A stretch of 64,000 nucleotides of DNA from an uncultured Eubacteriales bacterium. GTDB taxonomy: Bacteria > Bacillota > Clostridia > Lachnospirales > Lachnospiraceae. Under the pieces are notes generated by a model, which was not told where the DNA came from, ran no database searches, and saw only the letters and a list, made by a program, of their open reading frames with translations. The stretch spans positions 1-64,000 of the forward strand of contig OMZX01000001.1 of the NCBI GenBank assembly GCA_900315665.1, in the 5' to 3' direction. Positions within the stretch are counted from its first letter, which is position 1; each line of letters starts with the position of its first letter. Of this stretch, positions 35,173 to 45,504 are shown piece after piece. Position numbers and translations under genes: made by a program.

Positions 35173-37473
35173 CTATTCGGGCAAATCCGGAAAATCCATC
35201 GCCTCATCCTTGGACTCGAAGGGATTCACGACATCGCCTACGGTTGTCTTCCGATCCGCGATCTCCCGGATCCGATCCGCCAGTGTCGAATACCTTTTTG
35301 CCTCCCGTGCGTTCTTGAGCATCATATTGAAAATCTCCGGATCGCCGACGAGACAGACACAGCCCCTCGCCCGCGTGACCGCCGTATACAGAAGGTTCCG
35401 ATTCATCAGCATCTGCGGTCCCTGATACATCGGGATGATCACCGCCGGATACTCTGAGCCCTGGGATTTGTGAATCGTGATCGCATAGGCAAGCTCCAGA
35501 TGATCACAGTCCTTGAAGCCATACTCGACGAACCGGTCATCAAACTGTACCGTCAGGGTCTCTGCGAAACTGTTAATCTCCCGGATGATGCCAATGTCTC
35601 CATTAAACACGCCTTCGCCTTTTTCTGTCGCTATCCCGTATCGGCCCCGGATCTCCCATACGAGATTGTAGTCATTACGAATCTGCATGACCTTGTCACC
35701 AAGCCGGAAGCGTGTGCCGGAAAGCTCCTTCTCCGGCTTTCCCTGCGCCGGCGGATTCATCACATCCTGCAAAACCCTATTCAGATTCTCTACACCGAGG
35801 ATGCCCTTCCGCTGCGGCGTCATAACCTGGATATCCAGTGGATCCACATGAAGATACCTGGGCAGTTTCTCGAGAAGCAGTGTCTCGATGCCCTGCATGA
35901 TATCCTCCGGCCGCCGCATCCGAATAAAGAGAAAGTCCTTTGATTTTTTGCCGAGATCGACCGATTCACCGGCATTGATCCGATGGGCATTCACGACGAT
36001 ATCGGACTCTGCCGCCTGACGGAAGATATGCTCCAGCCGGATCGTCCGGATCACACCGGCATTAATAATATCTCGGAGGACATTGCCGGCGCCGACGGAC
36101 GGCAGCTGATTCGCATCGCCGACCATGATGAGTCTCGTGCCGGGCAGGATTGCCCGGAGCAGTGCATGCATGAGAAAAATATCCACCATACTCATCTCAT
36201 CGATAATGAGCACATCACACTCCAGTGGATTTTCTTCGTTTCGCTCGAAGTGTCCTTTTCTTTTCTCCGGCGGCAGATTATCATCATCCTCCGGCCGCCC
36301 CTGATACTCGAGAAGGCGGTGGATCGTCGACGCCGGAAAGCCGGTCGACTCTGACATCCGCTTTGCTGCACGCCCCGTCGGCGCTGCAAGCAGTATGGTC
36401 TTACCCTCTTCTTCAAATACCCGGATCATCGTGTTGATCGTCGTCGTCTTTCCTGTGCCGGGACCACCGGTAATGACGAGGAGACCGTCGCTAAGCGCAA
36501 AGGACACCGCCTGTCGCTGCAGAGGATCCAGTGTGATGCCCTCCTGCTCGGTGATCGCATCGATTTTTTCCTCTGCTTCATCCCGGTAGCTGTCATCGCC
36601 CCGGAGATTCAGCTGATTGAGCATCGCGGCGACTTCGAGCTCCGTCCGGTATACTGCGCTTCTGTAGACATTGTCGTCCTTTACGGTTACACGGCCGCTC
36701 ATCTGAAGGTGCAGAAGATAAGGGCGGAGCTCCTCGATATAAATATCAAGAAGTGTCTGCGTGTCCGAGCGGAGCTCCTCCATCGGAAGATAGCAGTGCC
36801 CGTTGCCCTCCGCACTCACGAGGGCATACTCGATACCGGACTCGATTCGAAAATCCGAATCCGCTGTAATGCCTACCTTGCGCGCAATTTCATCACAGCT
36901 TCGAAAACCGAGTCCATCGATGTCCTGCGCAAGCTTATAGGGATTTTTTCGTATGATATCGTAAAGGTCATTCTGATACTGCTGATAGATTTTTCCCGCC
37001 ATGTTCACAGAAATGCCATATTCCTGCAGAAACATGACCGCATCCTGCATGTTTTTCCTGGCAGCCACGGACGCCGCGATCTCCAAGGCCTTCTTTTTCG
37101 AGATGCCCTTTACCTTCGCAAGCTTTTCCGGTTCCTTCTCGATGATTTCCATCGTGTCCTCGCCGAACTCCTTCACGATCCGGAACGCCATAGCGGGACC
37201 GATGCCCTTGATCGCACCGGATCCGAGATACCGTTCGACCGCATCCTCCGACTTCGGCATGACCGTCCGATAGGAATCAATCTGAAACTGCTTCCCATAC
37301 ACGGGATGACTCGTCTCATGGCCTGTCGCTTCGATATTTTCTCCTGGTACGATACCGGGCGTCGTCCCGACCAGTGTCATTTCCTGCCCGTTCATCATGC
37401 CGACCATGACCGTGTAGCCGGTAGTCTCGCTTTTATATATGATTTTTTCGATGTATCCCGTAAAGTTCTCCAT
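35173..37473 (-). CDS. recD2: ATP-dependent RecD-like DNA helicase
   Basis: 766 aa. RecD2 layout: N-terminal OB-like domain, helix-hairpin-helix block (about 80-200), then superfamily 1B helicase with GGPGTGKTTT (about 337-347), DEMSM (about 424) and a C-terminal UvrD-like part with AITIHKSQGSEYP and LLYTAVTRA. It is a 5'-3' helicase of RecBC-independent repair; not part of a RecBCD complex. Confidence 0.96.
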   Translation of the reverse strand: MENFTGYIEKIIYKSETTGYTVMVGMMNGQEMTLVGTTPGIVPGENIEATGHETSHPVYGKQFQIDSYRTVMPKSEDAVERYLGSGAIKGIGPAMAFRIVKEFGEDTMEIIEKEPEKLAKVKGISKKKALEIAASVAARKNMQDAVMFLQEYGISVNMAGKIYQQYQNDLYDIIRKNPYKLAQDIDGLGFRSCDEIARKVGITADSDFRIESGIEYALVSAEGNGHCYLPMEELRSDTQTLLDIYIEELRPYLLHLQMSGRVTVKDDNVYRSAVYRTELEVAAMLNQLNLRGDDSYRDEAEEKIDAITEQEGITLDPLQRQAVSFALSDGLLVITGGPGTGKTTTINTMIRVFEEEGKTILLAAPTGRAAKRMSESTGFPASTIHRLLEYQGRPEDDDNLPPEKRKGHFERNEENPLECDVLIIDEMSMVDIFLMHALLRAILPGTRLIMVGDANQLPSVGAGNVLRDIINAGVIRTIRLEHIFRQAAESDIVVNAHRINAGESVDLGKKSKDFLFIRMRRPEDIMQGIETLLLEKLPRYLHVDPLDIQVMTPQRKGILGVENLNRVLQDVMNPPAQGKPEKELSGTRFRLGDKVMQIRNDYNLVWEIRGRYGIATEKGEGVFNGDIGIIREINSFAETLTVQFDDRFVEYGFKDCDHLELAYAITIHKSQGSEYPAVIIPMYQGPQMLMNRNLLYTAVTRARGCVCLVGDPEIFNMMLKNAREAKRYSTLADRIREIADRKTTVGDVVNPFESKDEAMDFPDLPE

Positions 37474-37611
37474 GCTGACCTTTTCTTTTAAAAAATATGA
37501 GGGCAGCCGAAAAAGCCGTCCCCATACTGTATGTTGCTTTTTTCAATGCCTACACCCGGCGCCTTCCGAACAGCTAATCCTTCACTGCGAAAAAGCATCT
37601 CCCGATCGGCA

Positions 37612-38616
37612 TCACAGCTCATCATCCTCGCCGTTTGCATAATCGATAAATTTGCCGGTGCCGATCGCCACCGCTGTCAGCGGATCCTCAGCCAGCATCG
37701 TATTGATCCCGGTCTTTTCCTGCATCAGCTTATCAAGACCATAGAGCAGCGAACCGCCGCCCGTCATGACGATACCCCGTTCATAGATATCCGCCGCAAG
37801 CTCCGGCGGTGTGCGCTCGAGTACATTGTGCACAGCATTGACGATCATCATTGCAGGCTCAAGCAAAGCCTCCATGATCTCATCCGAGCTCACAACGACG
37901 GTTTTCGGAAGTGCCGTCACGAGGTTCCTTCCCCGAACCTCCATCGTCACATTTTCCGGCCGCTTGCTGGCACAGCCGATATTGATCTTGATATCCTCGG
38001 CGGTTCTCTCGCCGATCAGAAGATTATGGTTCTTCCGCATATAGCGGAGAATTGCTTCATCGAAATCATCCCCGGCCACCTTGATTGATTCGGAAACCAC
38101 CGGTCCGTCCAGTGCGATCACCGCAATGTCTGATGTACCGCCGCCGATATCGATGATCATGTTGCCCTGCGGCTTCGAGATATCAATGCCGGCGCCGATC
38201 GCCGCAGCCACCGGCTCCTCGATGATCGTAACTTCACGGGCGCCTGCATGATAAGCTGCATCTTCAACGGCCTTTTTCTCAACTTCTGTGGCCCCGGAAG
38301 GGATGCAGATAGAAATCCGCGGCTTCCGGAGTGTCCGTTTCCCGACGGCTTTATTAATAAAGTACTTGAGCATCTGCTCGGTCAGGGTGTAATCGGATAT
38401 CACACCCTGACGAAGCGGCCGCACCGCCGAAATATTTTCCGGCGTTCTGCCAAGCATCAGTCTCGCATCTTCCCCATATGCGAGAACCTTGTTCGTATCA
38501 CGATTCACAGCAACGACAGAGGGCTCCTTCAGAACGACACCTCTACCCTTTATATAAATAAGAATACTACTCGTACCGAGATCTATACCGATATCATTGG
38601 AAATCAAAGAAAACAT
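37612..38616 (-). CDS. mreB: MreB/Mbl family cell-shape actin
   Basis: 334 aa from the ATG at 38616 (MFSLISNDIGIDLGTSS), which has GTGGAGC upstream; the frame opens 13 codons earlier without one. Actin-fold nucleotide motifs: GIDLGTSS, IDIGGGTSDIAVI, and MTGGGSLLYGLDKL. It directs side-wall synthesis under the membrane. mreC and mreD are not adjacent, as in the stand-alone Mbl or MreBH genes, so a paralogue may exist. Confidence 0.95.
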   Translation of the reverse strand: MFSLISNDIGIDLGTSSILIYIKGRGVVLKEPSVVAVNRDTNKVLAYGEDARLMLGRTPENISAVRPLRQGVISDYTLTEQMLKYFINKAVGKRTLRKPRISICIPSGATEVEKKAVEDAAYHAGAREVTIIEEPVAAAIGAGIDISKPQGNMIIDIGGGTSDIAVIALDGPVVSESIKVAGDDFDEAILRYMRKNHNLLIGERTAEDIKINIGCASKRPENVTMEVRGRNLVTALPKTVVVSSDEIMEALLEPAMMIVNAVHNVLERTPPELAADIYERGIVMTGGGSLLYGLDKLMQEKTGINTMLAEDPLTAVAIGTGKFIDYANGEDDEL

Positions 38617-38790
38617 GCATTGCTCCACAGAAAACACAAAATTCGTCAATTTCATTTAGTATAACGGAAGCAACATCATTTTTAAAGTCTGTCTGGTTTT
38701 CTTTTTTTGCAAGGTTTTGTTTATTCTTTCTTTAGAAATTTTAGATTTCTTTTAGACCTCGGACATATTCTGGTCACAAAGTTTTCTTAT

Positions 38791-38818
38791 AGTATAGACA
38801 GTTACAGAGATGTAACAA
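38791..38818 (-). promoter_or_regulatory. Promoter of mreB
   Basis: Minus-strand TTGTTA, 16-nt spacer, TATACT. Confidence 0.6.
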
Positions 38819-38921
38819 AAGCTTTTCATACTCATACTCCGGAGCAGAGATGCTCCGGAGCCCCCTTCCAAATCATAGGTGTCTTCGTTACTTCCCCCTT
38901 CCGGGACACCTGACCATATAC

Positions 38922-38962
38922 CAAAAAGGAACCCGGCAGATGGCAAAACATCTGTCGGGTTT
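38922..38962 (-). terminator. Terminator after the aminotransferase
   Basis: Minus-strand ACCCGACAGATG and CATCTGCCGGGT arms followed by TCCTTTTTGG. Confidence 0.8.
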
Positions 38963-38970
38963 TCGATTAT

Positions 38971-40158
38971 TTATTTTGTCTCTTCATAAAGCTTCTTAAA
39001 TGCCGGTAGGGATCTTTCAATCATGTCGTAGGCGACGCAGTAGGCGAGGCGGACGTAGCCGGGGAGGCCGAAACCGTCACACGGGACGATAATGATGTTT
39101 AGCTTTTCAGCAGCTGCGGCGAAGTGTGCGGCATCTCCGTCCGGCGCCTTAACAAGCATATAGAAGGCGCCTTCCGGCTTTACACAGGTGAAGCCGATGT
39201 CAGTAAGACTCTTATAGAGAAGCTTCCGGTTCTTATCATAGAATGGAAGGTTCGCTTCGAGGTCGAGACAATCCCCGACAATAAGCTGGAAAAGGGACGG
39301 CGCATTGACATAGCCAAGTGTCCGGTTTGCGATGGTGAGAGCCTGGATGAGATCCGGATATTCATCGACGTCCTTTGAAAGTGCGAGATAACCGATTCTT
39401 TCGCCCGGCAGGGAGATGGTCTTCGAGAAGCTGTAGAGGAAGACAGCATTCCTGATAATAGCCGGAATATACGGCACCTCCGCGCCGTCATAGACGAGCT
39501 CGCGGTACGGTTCATCGCAGATTACATAGATTGGATGGCCAACCTCCTTTTCCTTCTTTTCAAGCATCGCGCCAAGTTTTTCGATGGTTTCCTTCGTATA
39601 AAGAGAGCCGGACGGATTATTCGGATTGTTGATGATGAGCGCCTTGGTCTTCTCGGTGATAAGCGGCCAGGCCTTCTCAATGTCAAGCTGGAAGTGCTCG
39701 GTATCCGGCGGTACGATCACAAGCTTCCCGCCGAAGTTTCCGGCATAGCTTCTATATTCCGTGAAGAACGGTGCAAAGGTCAGTACCTCATCACCCGGAT
39801 TCAAAAGCGCACGGAGCACATCATTGAGACCACCGGCTGCACCGACTGTCATAATGATGTCATTTTTATCATAGGACATGCCATGCTTTTTATTAAGATA
39901 CGCCGCGACCTTTTCACGCACCTCTGGGAAACCGGCATTGGCCATATAGCCATGGACATAATTCGGATTCTTTTCATTGAGAATCGCGATGGCCTTTTCC
40001 TTTACTTCCTCCGGCACCGGCGATGCGGGATTTCCGAGACTGAAGTCATAGACATTGTCCTTCCCGACTTTAGCGGCGAGCTCCTGTCCGAGCTCAAACA
40101 TCTTACGGATCGCAGAATTGCCTGCGACCAGCTTCTGCATATTTTCTGATAAAACCAT
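38971..40158 (-). CDS. PLP-dependent aminotransferase, class I/II
   Basis: 395 aa. Fold-type I aminotransferase: NPNNPSGSLYTKE, CDEPYRELVYDG and the PLP lysine in YSFSKTISLPGERIGYLAL (about 240). Closest to aspartate-aminotransferase-like enzymes annotated as pyridoxal-phosphate-dependent aminotransferase; the amino-group donor cannot be told. Single gene with its own terminator. Confidence 0.9.
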   Translation of the reverse strand: MVLSENMQKLVAGNSAIRKMFELGQELAAKVGKDNVYDFSLGNPASPVPEEVKEKAIAILNEKNPNYVHGYMANAGFPEVREKVAAYLNKKHGMSYDKNDIIMTVGAAGGLNDVLRALLNPGDEVLTFAPFFTEYRSYAGNFGGKLVIVPPDTEHFQLDIEKAWPLITEKTKALIINNPNNPSGSLYTKETIEKLGAMLEKKEKEVGHPIYVICDEPYRELVYDGAEVPYIPAIIRNAVFLYSFSKTISLPGERIGYLALSKDVDEYPDLIQALTIANRTLGYVNAPSLFQLIVGDCLDLEANLPFYDKNRKLLYKSLTDIGFTCVKPEGAFYMLVKAPDGDAAHFAAAAEKLNIIIVPCDGFGLPGYVRLAYCVAYDMIERSLPAFKKLYEETK

Positions 40159-40284
40159 CTAATGCCTCCTTCTGGCTCTTCGCCTGCTGCCTGACACAAA
40201 AGCTCAGTTCTATAATCCGGCGCTGCTAAGAGACCAACTGCTACCATGGTACCCCATTACCAAACATTATGAAAGTACTTTTTT

Positions 40285-41232
40285 CTATTCCTTCTTATGC
40301 AGATGATGACTGGTTCTTTCCTTCAGTTCTTCAAAATGAGCGATGGATTTACCTGCAGGGTTGTTCCGCATGGAATTGCCGACCCACCAGGAAAGCATGC
40401 TTCGAAGCTGTCCCGGCTTCTCCGTCATGGAAGACAAACGCGCCTCCATGTTTTCAATCTGACGGGAAAGCCGGTCTCTGGCTTCCTCGGACAGGGCTGT
40501 TGTTGCCGCTGTCACAGCGCGCGCCGTCGTCTCCGTTACCGCCTTCGCCGCTGCGATATTGCCTTCCTCCTTGCGAATCAGCTTCACACCCTCGATGCTT
40601 TCATTGAAATCCTGACTCTTTTCATCGAGCTTCAGCCTGGCCTCCAGGATACCTGCCCTAAGCCGCTCGATTTCCTCCGAATTTTCCGTGAGCTCCCGAA
40701 GCCGCGCTTTGATATCAAACGCGCCGATGATGGAGAAGATCACATCCTCAGTAAACAGCGTATACAGCATCGTATTGATCACAAGGAACATGCTGTAGCT
40801 CCAGTTTCTCGAGATGGCCGCGACATGCGGATGAACCTTCGTGACGATAAAAACCGCAAGGAACCCCCACGCAATCGAGGCATATAAACAGATATAGCCC
40901 TTAAAATTAAAGGGATTCTGTGTATAATCCCACCACCGCATATTAAAAATCTTATAGAGAACAACACCCGTCAGAAGCTCGAGCGCCGTTCCGCCGAAAA
41001 AGCCGACAAGGTACACGAGGAATAAATTCTCATGAAACGGCCAGGCTACCAGAATCAAAAGACTCGCGCCTGTCCCGTACAGCGGAAGCCAGGGTCCGTG
41101 GCAGAAGCCGCGGTTAATGAGCTTCATTTCCTTTAAGGAGCAATATACCGATTCGAAGACCCATCCGAGGATGCAATAGCTCATAAAAATGACCATCCAC
41201 TGGAGGATCGTATAATCACCGATAGTTAACAT
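40285..41232 (-). CDS. Putative membrane protein, ABC-transporter-permease-like (PF06541 type)
   Basis: 315 aa. Four to six membrane helices in the first 170 residues (MVIFMSYCILGWVFESVYCSLKEMKLINRGFCHGPWLPLYGTGA is the family signature), then a cytoplasmic coiled coil with an Ala/Thr-rich middle (AAAKAVTETTARAVTAATTALSEEARD). The family name is historical; the transported substrate is unknown. It starts 3 nt after the acyltransferase stop, in an operon with it and a phosphohexomutase. Confidence 0.8.
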   Translation of the reverse strand: MLTIGDYTILQWMVIFMSYCILGWVFESVYCSLKEMKLINRGFCHGPWLPLYGTGASLLILVAWPFHENLFLVYLVGFFGGTALELLTGVVLYKIFNMRWWDYTQNPFNFKGYICLYASIAWGFLAVFIVTKVHPHVAAISRNWSYSMFLVINTMLYTLFTEDVIFSIIGAFDIKARLRELTENSEEIERLRAGILEARLKLDEKSQDFNESIEGVKLIRKEEGNIAAAKAVTETTARAVTAATTALSEEARDRLSRQIENMEARLSSMTEKPGQLRSMLSWWVGNSMRNNPAGKSIAHFEELKERTSHHLHKKE

Positions 41233-41235
41233 GGT

Positions 41236-42375
41236 TTAAGATCTCCTCTTTTTTGAATTCCTGCCTCCGGATTGATTCATGCCGCGCTTCGGATTTTTTC
41301 TTTCATTCTCGGACGCTTTTTTCTGACGAGCCCTCCCGAAAAGCTCCGTCGGAAGCCGGTACAGTTCTTCCACCCATTCCGCCGGGAACCGGAAGGATAA
41401 GAGCCACGATGTAAGCATTGCTATGAAAACGAGTAATGCGCACATCGGGAGGCTGTCCGGATGGATCCGGCGGATGAAGCCGCATGAAAGCAGTATATCA
41501 CGGATCGGCCGATGCACAATATAGATCGTGAGACTTCGCTTGCCCGCTCGCGTCAGATAAGGAATCTGCTCAGACGGCATAACGCGGATCAGACTGATGG
41601 TCATAGAAAAAGCGACGAGATACCAGAGAAGACGAACCAGCCAGACCTTTGTCTGTAAAAAGGTTGGAAATTGTGTCACGGGCAGCTCGCTGTACCAGGT
41701 TCCATAAACAATATGCTGATAGGGCATGAGATGATCATAGAAAAAGAAAAGGATAAGGACGCCTGCGACGATGCCAGCGACTGCGATACCCAGTGACTGA
41801 CGCGTTTTAAGCCATTCAATCAGGTCCTTTTCCGAAAAGAAATAGCCGAGAAAGAAAAACGGCGCAAAGGCTGTCACACGGTCGAGTGCAAGAAAATTGC
41901 CGATACCGGTGAGATAACCGCTCGTCAGCGACATGATGACGAGGACCGAAAAGGCCGCCCACTGTAACTTTTTATTCTGTCTATAATAAGAAAAAAAGGG
42001 GATGAGGAGATACCAGATTAAAAGTGCGAGAAGATACCACGGCGCCCCGCTTGTATGAAGGTAATCTGGAAAGCGGGTCGTTCTGCCATAGGCCGGGATC
42101 TCCGAAAAGAAAACGATCGTCTGATAGAACACATACATGAGAAGCACAGAAGCTGCCTTGTCCCATCGGAAGCGCTTTGTCCTCTCGTCATAGACGTGCC
42201 GGGAAAAAATGCCGGATAAAAATACAAAGGCTGCCATATGAAAGGTATAGATCACGAAAAACACGTTGGTGAACACGCGTGTCTGTCCCTTCAGAGGCAG
42301 CATAAAATGCCCGATCACGACGAGCGTGATCAGGCATCCCTTGACATTATCGAGTTGTAAATTTCTCTCTGTCAT
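41236..42375 (-). CDS. Membrane-bound acyltransferase (acyltransferase 3 family)
   Basis: 379 aa. About ten membrane helices, H22 in LVVIGHFMLPL as in the family active site, and a basic C-terminus (RKNPKRGMNQSGGRNSKKRRS). Enzymes of this family O-acetylate sugars or cell-wall glycopolymers. It overlaps the phosphohexomutase by 4 bp, so a link to envelope polysaccharide is likely but inferred. Confidence 0.88.
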   Translation of the reverse strand: MTERNLQLDNVKGCLITLVVIGHFMLPLKGQTRVFTNVFFVIYTFHMAAFVFLSGIFSRHVYDERTKRFRWDKAASVLLMYVFYQTIVFFSEIPAYGRTTRFPDYLHTSGAPWYLLALLIWYLLIPFFSYYRQNKKLQWAAFSVLVIMSLTSGYLTGIGNFLALDRVTAFAPFFFLGYFFSEKDLIEWLKTRQSLGIAVAGIVAGVLILFFFYDHLMPYQHIVYGTWYSELPVTQFPTFLQTKVWLVRLLWYLVAFSMTISLIRVMPSEQIPYLTRAGKRSLTIYIVHRPIRDILLSCGFIRRIHPDSLPMCALLVFIAMLTSWLLSFRFPAEWVEELYRLPTELFGRARQKKASENERKNPKRGMNQSGGRNSKKRRS

Positions 42376-44054
42376 GCGACAATCGGCTTCATCGCTTCAG
42401 CAAGCTTCTCCTTTTCGGCCTCCGCCTCACTAAGATCCTTGCCAAGCGTCGTGTAATAAATCTTGATCTTCGGCTCTGTACCAGACGGGCGAACGACAAC
42501 CGTCGCACCATTTTCGAGTGTATAAATGAGCACATTTGCCTTCGGAAGCCCAGTCTCCTCCGGCTTCTCGTAGTCTAGAACCTTCGCTACCTTGATGCCG
42601 GCAATCTCACTAAGCGGATTTTTCCGAAGATTTTCCATGATACCAGCCATCTTATCCATACCGCTAAGGCCCGGGAAGGAGAAAGAATCTACCTTGTTAA
42701 GATAACGACCATATTCCTTGTAAATCTCCTCGAGTCTTTGCTTGATCGAAGAACCGATGGAGCGATAATATGCTGCCATCTCGCAGATCAGCATTGAACC
42801 GATCACGGCATCTTTATCACGCACATAGGAACCCGCAAGGTAGCCATAGCTCTCCTCGAAGCCGAAGATAAACCGCTCTACCTCGTCTGCTGCTTCAAGC
42901 TGCGCGATTTGATCACCGATCCACTTAAAGCCCGTCAGTGTCTCGCGAAGCTCGACGCCATAGTGCTTAGCAACAGCATTAGCAAGCGGTGTGGAAACGA
43001 TTGATTTAACAGCCACCGGATTCTTCGGCATCGTACCCTTCTCGATACGGCCGGCACAGATATAGTCAAGGAGCAGAACGCCCATCTCATTGCCGGATAC
43101 GAGCTCATACGAGCCATCAGGGCACTTCATCGCAATGCCTACACGATCGGCATCCGGATCGGTCGCGAGCATCAGATCCGCACCGGTCTCCTTTGCAAGC
43201 GCAAGGCCCTTCTCAAGTGCCTGGAAAATCTCCGGATTCGGATACGGGCAGGTTGTGAAATAACCATTCGGATATTCCTGCTCCGGTACGATCGTGATAT
43301 CCGTGATGCCAATGTCTCGGAGAACATGCGTAACCGGTACGAGTCCGGTGCCGTTCAGCGGGGAATAAACGAGCTTAAGGCCTGAACCCTTCGCTGCACC
43401 CGGCCGGATCTGTCTGGACTCGATGGCATCATAAAGGCCCTTCTTGCAGTCATTACCGACAAACTTGATGAGACCCTTCTCGACGCCTTCAGCAAAGCTC
43501 ATATATTTTGCACCAGTCAGAACATCCGTCTTCTGGATAGAGTCATACACTACAGCCGCCGCATCATCCGTCATCTGGCAGCCATCCGGGCCATAGGCCT
43601 TGTAGCCATTGTATTCCTTCGGATTGTGGGAAGCTGTTACCATGATGCCGGCGTTACAATGATAGTATCTCGTTGCGAAGCTAAGTGCCGGCACCGGCAT
43701 GAGCTCATCATAAATGCGCACATTGATGCCATTTGCCGCAAGAACGCCGGCTGCATCCCGTGCAAAATTCCAGCCCTTGAGTCTCGAATCATAGCTGATC
43801 GCGACGGTCTGTGTACCGCCCTGTGTCTTTACCCAGTCCGCTACGCCCTGTGTTGCCTGCCGGACTACCCAGATGTTCATCCGGTTTGTGCCGGCGCCGA
43901 GGGTGCCACGTAAACCGGCAGTGCCGAACTTAAGGGCAACTGCAAAGCGGTCCTTGATGGCATCGTCATCGCCCTTGATGCTTTGAAGCTCCGTGCCGAG
44001 ATCCACATCCTGAAGGTCTGCATTTAACCAACGCTCATACTCGTCCTGATACAT
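42372..44054 (-). CDS. pgcA: Phosphoglucomutase/phosphomannomutase (alpha-D-phosphohexomutase)
   Basis: 560 aa. FGTAGLRGTLGAGTNRMN, catalytic serine S142 in TASHNPKEYNGYK, metal loop DPDADR and phosphate-binding RPSGTEPKIKIYY. It interconverts glucose-6-phosphate and glucose-1-phosphate, the substrate of GlgC and the entry to nucleotide sugars for the wall. First gene of a three-gene operon with tight spacing. Confidence 0.95.
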   Translation of the reverse strand: MYQDEYERWLNADLQDVDLGTELQSIKGDDDAIKDRFAVALKFGTAGLRGTLGAGTNRMNIWVVRQATQGVADWVKTQGGTQTVAISYDSRLKGWNFARDAAGVLAANGINVRIYDELMPVPALSFATRYYHCNAGIMVTASHNPKEYNGYKAYGPDGCQMTDDAAAVVYDSIQKTDVLTGAKYMSFAEGVEKGLIKFVGNDCKKGLYDAIESRQIRPGAAKGSGLKLVYSPLNGTGLVPVTHVLRDIGITDITIVPEQEYPNGYFTTCPYPNPEIFQALEKGLALAKETGADLMLATDPDADRVGIAMKCPDGSYELVSGNEMGVLLLDYICAGRIEKGTMPKNPVAVKSIVSTPLANAVAKHYGVELRETLTGFKWIGDQIAQLEAADEVERFIFGFEESYGYLAGSYVRDKDAVIGSMLICEMAAYYRSIGSSIKQRLEEIYKEYGRYLNKVDSFSFPGLSGMDKMAGIMENLRKNPLSEIAGIKVAKVLDYEKPEETGLPKANVLIYTLENGATVVVRPSGTEPKIKIYYTTLGKDLSEAEAEKEKLAEAMKPIVA

Positions 44055-44126
44055 GTTTTCTCTCCTTTTTCATGGCAAAAAAGCCAAGCCTCTCCACCGA
44101 TTTTTACTGACAATATTCTTCCTACA

Positions 44127-45491
44127 CTATACCATAAAATGTGACGCCGTGGTGTATCGGCGAACTAATTCGAGTAACTTTTCATGGTTATTGAGACTCG
44201 GATCCATCAAAACCTGATCGAGGAGATAGCCAAGGATTTTTCCATATATCGGTCCCTTTTTTATCCCTAGTGTCTGAAGATCTTCTCCATTGAAAGAAAG
44301 CTCTGCTATTGTGAGCGGGACCTCGGCCTTCTGTAAGGCCTCCATATTCGATTGCAGTGCACTTATTTTTGAGGCCCGCTCCGTCTTCATCGCATCATCG
44401 CAGGCAAAGCCTTCTATGATCAAATGTGCGGCGCTTAAATAGGTGCCATAAACCTGATAGCCGTTCAAGGAAAGCGCCTTCCTAAGCTGATAATCATCTG
44501 AAGGCAGGACTTCATGAAAAAGTCCTGCGATGGCTTCCGCCGTTTTCATCGTCAGATTATCAGCCTTTAGTTCACGTAAAATCGTTTTACTTTTTGACGG
44601 GACAGTCCGAAGGAAGGTTCCCCATACGATACCCTTATCCTTAGGCAGGCCGCCTGTCAAACGGATATCCATTTCTTTTTCATGCATTTCCTCCGGCAGG
44701 ATTGCAGGATCCCGATAGGCAGTAAGGATACCATAAAAGTCTTTTGCAATATAAGGCGCGAGACCTGTATTGAAAACGAGCTGCATGTTTTCGGGATGGT
44801 CAGAAAGAAGGAGTTTTGTGAGCTCGGCTTCGATACGCTCCTTTGAAACCTTTTGAAGGTTCGGGGCAAGCGTACGAATCGCGTTATAGGTATTTTCTTC
44901 TATCCGAAAGCCAAGCCTTGCTGCAAAACGGATTGCCCGAAGCATACGAAGCGCATCCTCTGTGAAACGCTTGATCGGATCACCGACAGCGCGTATCACA
45001 GAGCCCTCGAGATCCTCTAAGCCTCCGAAATCATCGATGATTTGTCCATCCAGTCCGACCGCCATCGCATTAATCGTAAAGTCCCGTCTCGCGAGATCCT
45101 CATGAAGCGATGGTGTAAAAATGACTTCCTTCGGATGCCGCCCGTCGAGGTATTCTCCATCGATCCGAAACGTCGTCACCTCATACCCGTTAAAACCCGG
45201 TTTTCCCTCTTTTTTTGAAGTTCCCGCACTCTGCCGGGTGCTCATTTTCGGCATCAGCACCGTCACAGTCCCGTGCTGAATCCCGGTATCAACCGTTCGT
45301 CGGAAAAGCTTCTTCACTTCCTGTGGTTTCGCGGAAGTCGTGATATCCCAGTCCCCCGGCTCTTCCCCGATCAGCGAGTCACGCACACAGCCTCCGACCG
45401 CGTAGGCCTCGAACCCTGCAAGATTTAGCGTTGATAAAATCATGCGCACCTGCTCAGGCAAATTCACTTTTAAGTTCACATTGACATTCAT
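44127..45491 (-). CDS. cca: CCA tRNA nucleotidyltransferase
   Basis: 454 aa. It adds CCA to tRNA 3' ends; needed here since the four tRNA genes lack encoded CCA. Class II nucleotidyltransferase with GGCVRDSLIGEEPGDWDITT (catalytic Asp pair, about 47-49), RRDFTINAMA and EDALRMLRAIRFAARL. An unusual N-terminal MNVNVNLKVNL stretch and a KEG-insert with several Ser/Lys residues near 105-115 are odd. AGGA precedes the ATG. Confidence 0.95.
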   Translation of the reverse strand: MNVNVNLKVNLPEQVRMILSTLNLAGFEAYAVGGCVRDSLIGEEPGDWDITTSAKPQEVKKLFRRTVDTGIQHGTVTVLMPKMSTRQSAGTSKKEGKPGFNGYEVTTFRIDGEYLDGRHPKEVIFTPSLHEDLARRDFTINAMAVGLDGQIIDDFGGLEDLEGSVIRAVGDPIKRFTEDALRMLRAIRFAARLGFRIEENTYNAIRTLAPNLQKVSKERIEAELTKLLLSDHPENMQLVFNTGLAPYIAKDFYGILTAYRDPAILPEEMHEKEMDIRLTGGLPKDKGIVWGTFLRTVPSKSKTILRELKADNLTMKTAEAIAGLFHEVLPSDDYQLRKALSLNGYQVYGTYLSAAHLIIEGFACDDAMKTERASKISALQSNMEALQKAEVPLTIAELSFNGEDLQTLGIKKGPIYGKILGYLLDQVLMDPSLNNHEKLLELVRRYTTASHFMV

Positions 45492-45504
45492 TCCTAAAAC
45501 CTGT

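Larger units (their letters stand above)
38617..38970. other. Intergenic region between the aminotransferase and mreB
   Basis: 354 bp without a gene. It contains the aminotransferase terminator (38922-38962), a perfect hairpin CTCCGGAGCA-gaga-TGCTCCGGAG (38837-38860), an outer pair AGGTGTC/GACACCT (about 38877-38912) and the mreB promoter (38791-38818). The roughly 170-nt leader between that promoter and mreB is A/T-rich. Confidence 0.75.

Noticed and set aside
36709..37491. 260-codon plus-strand frame
   Set aside because: Antisense to recD2, with random composition.
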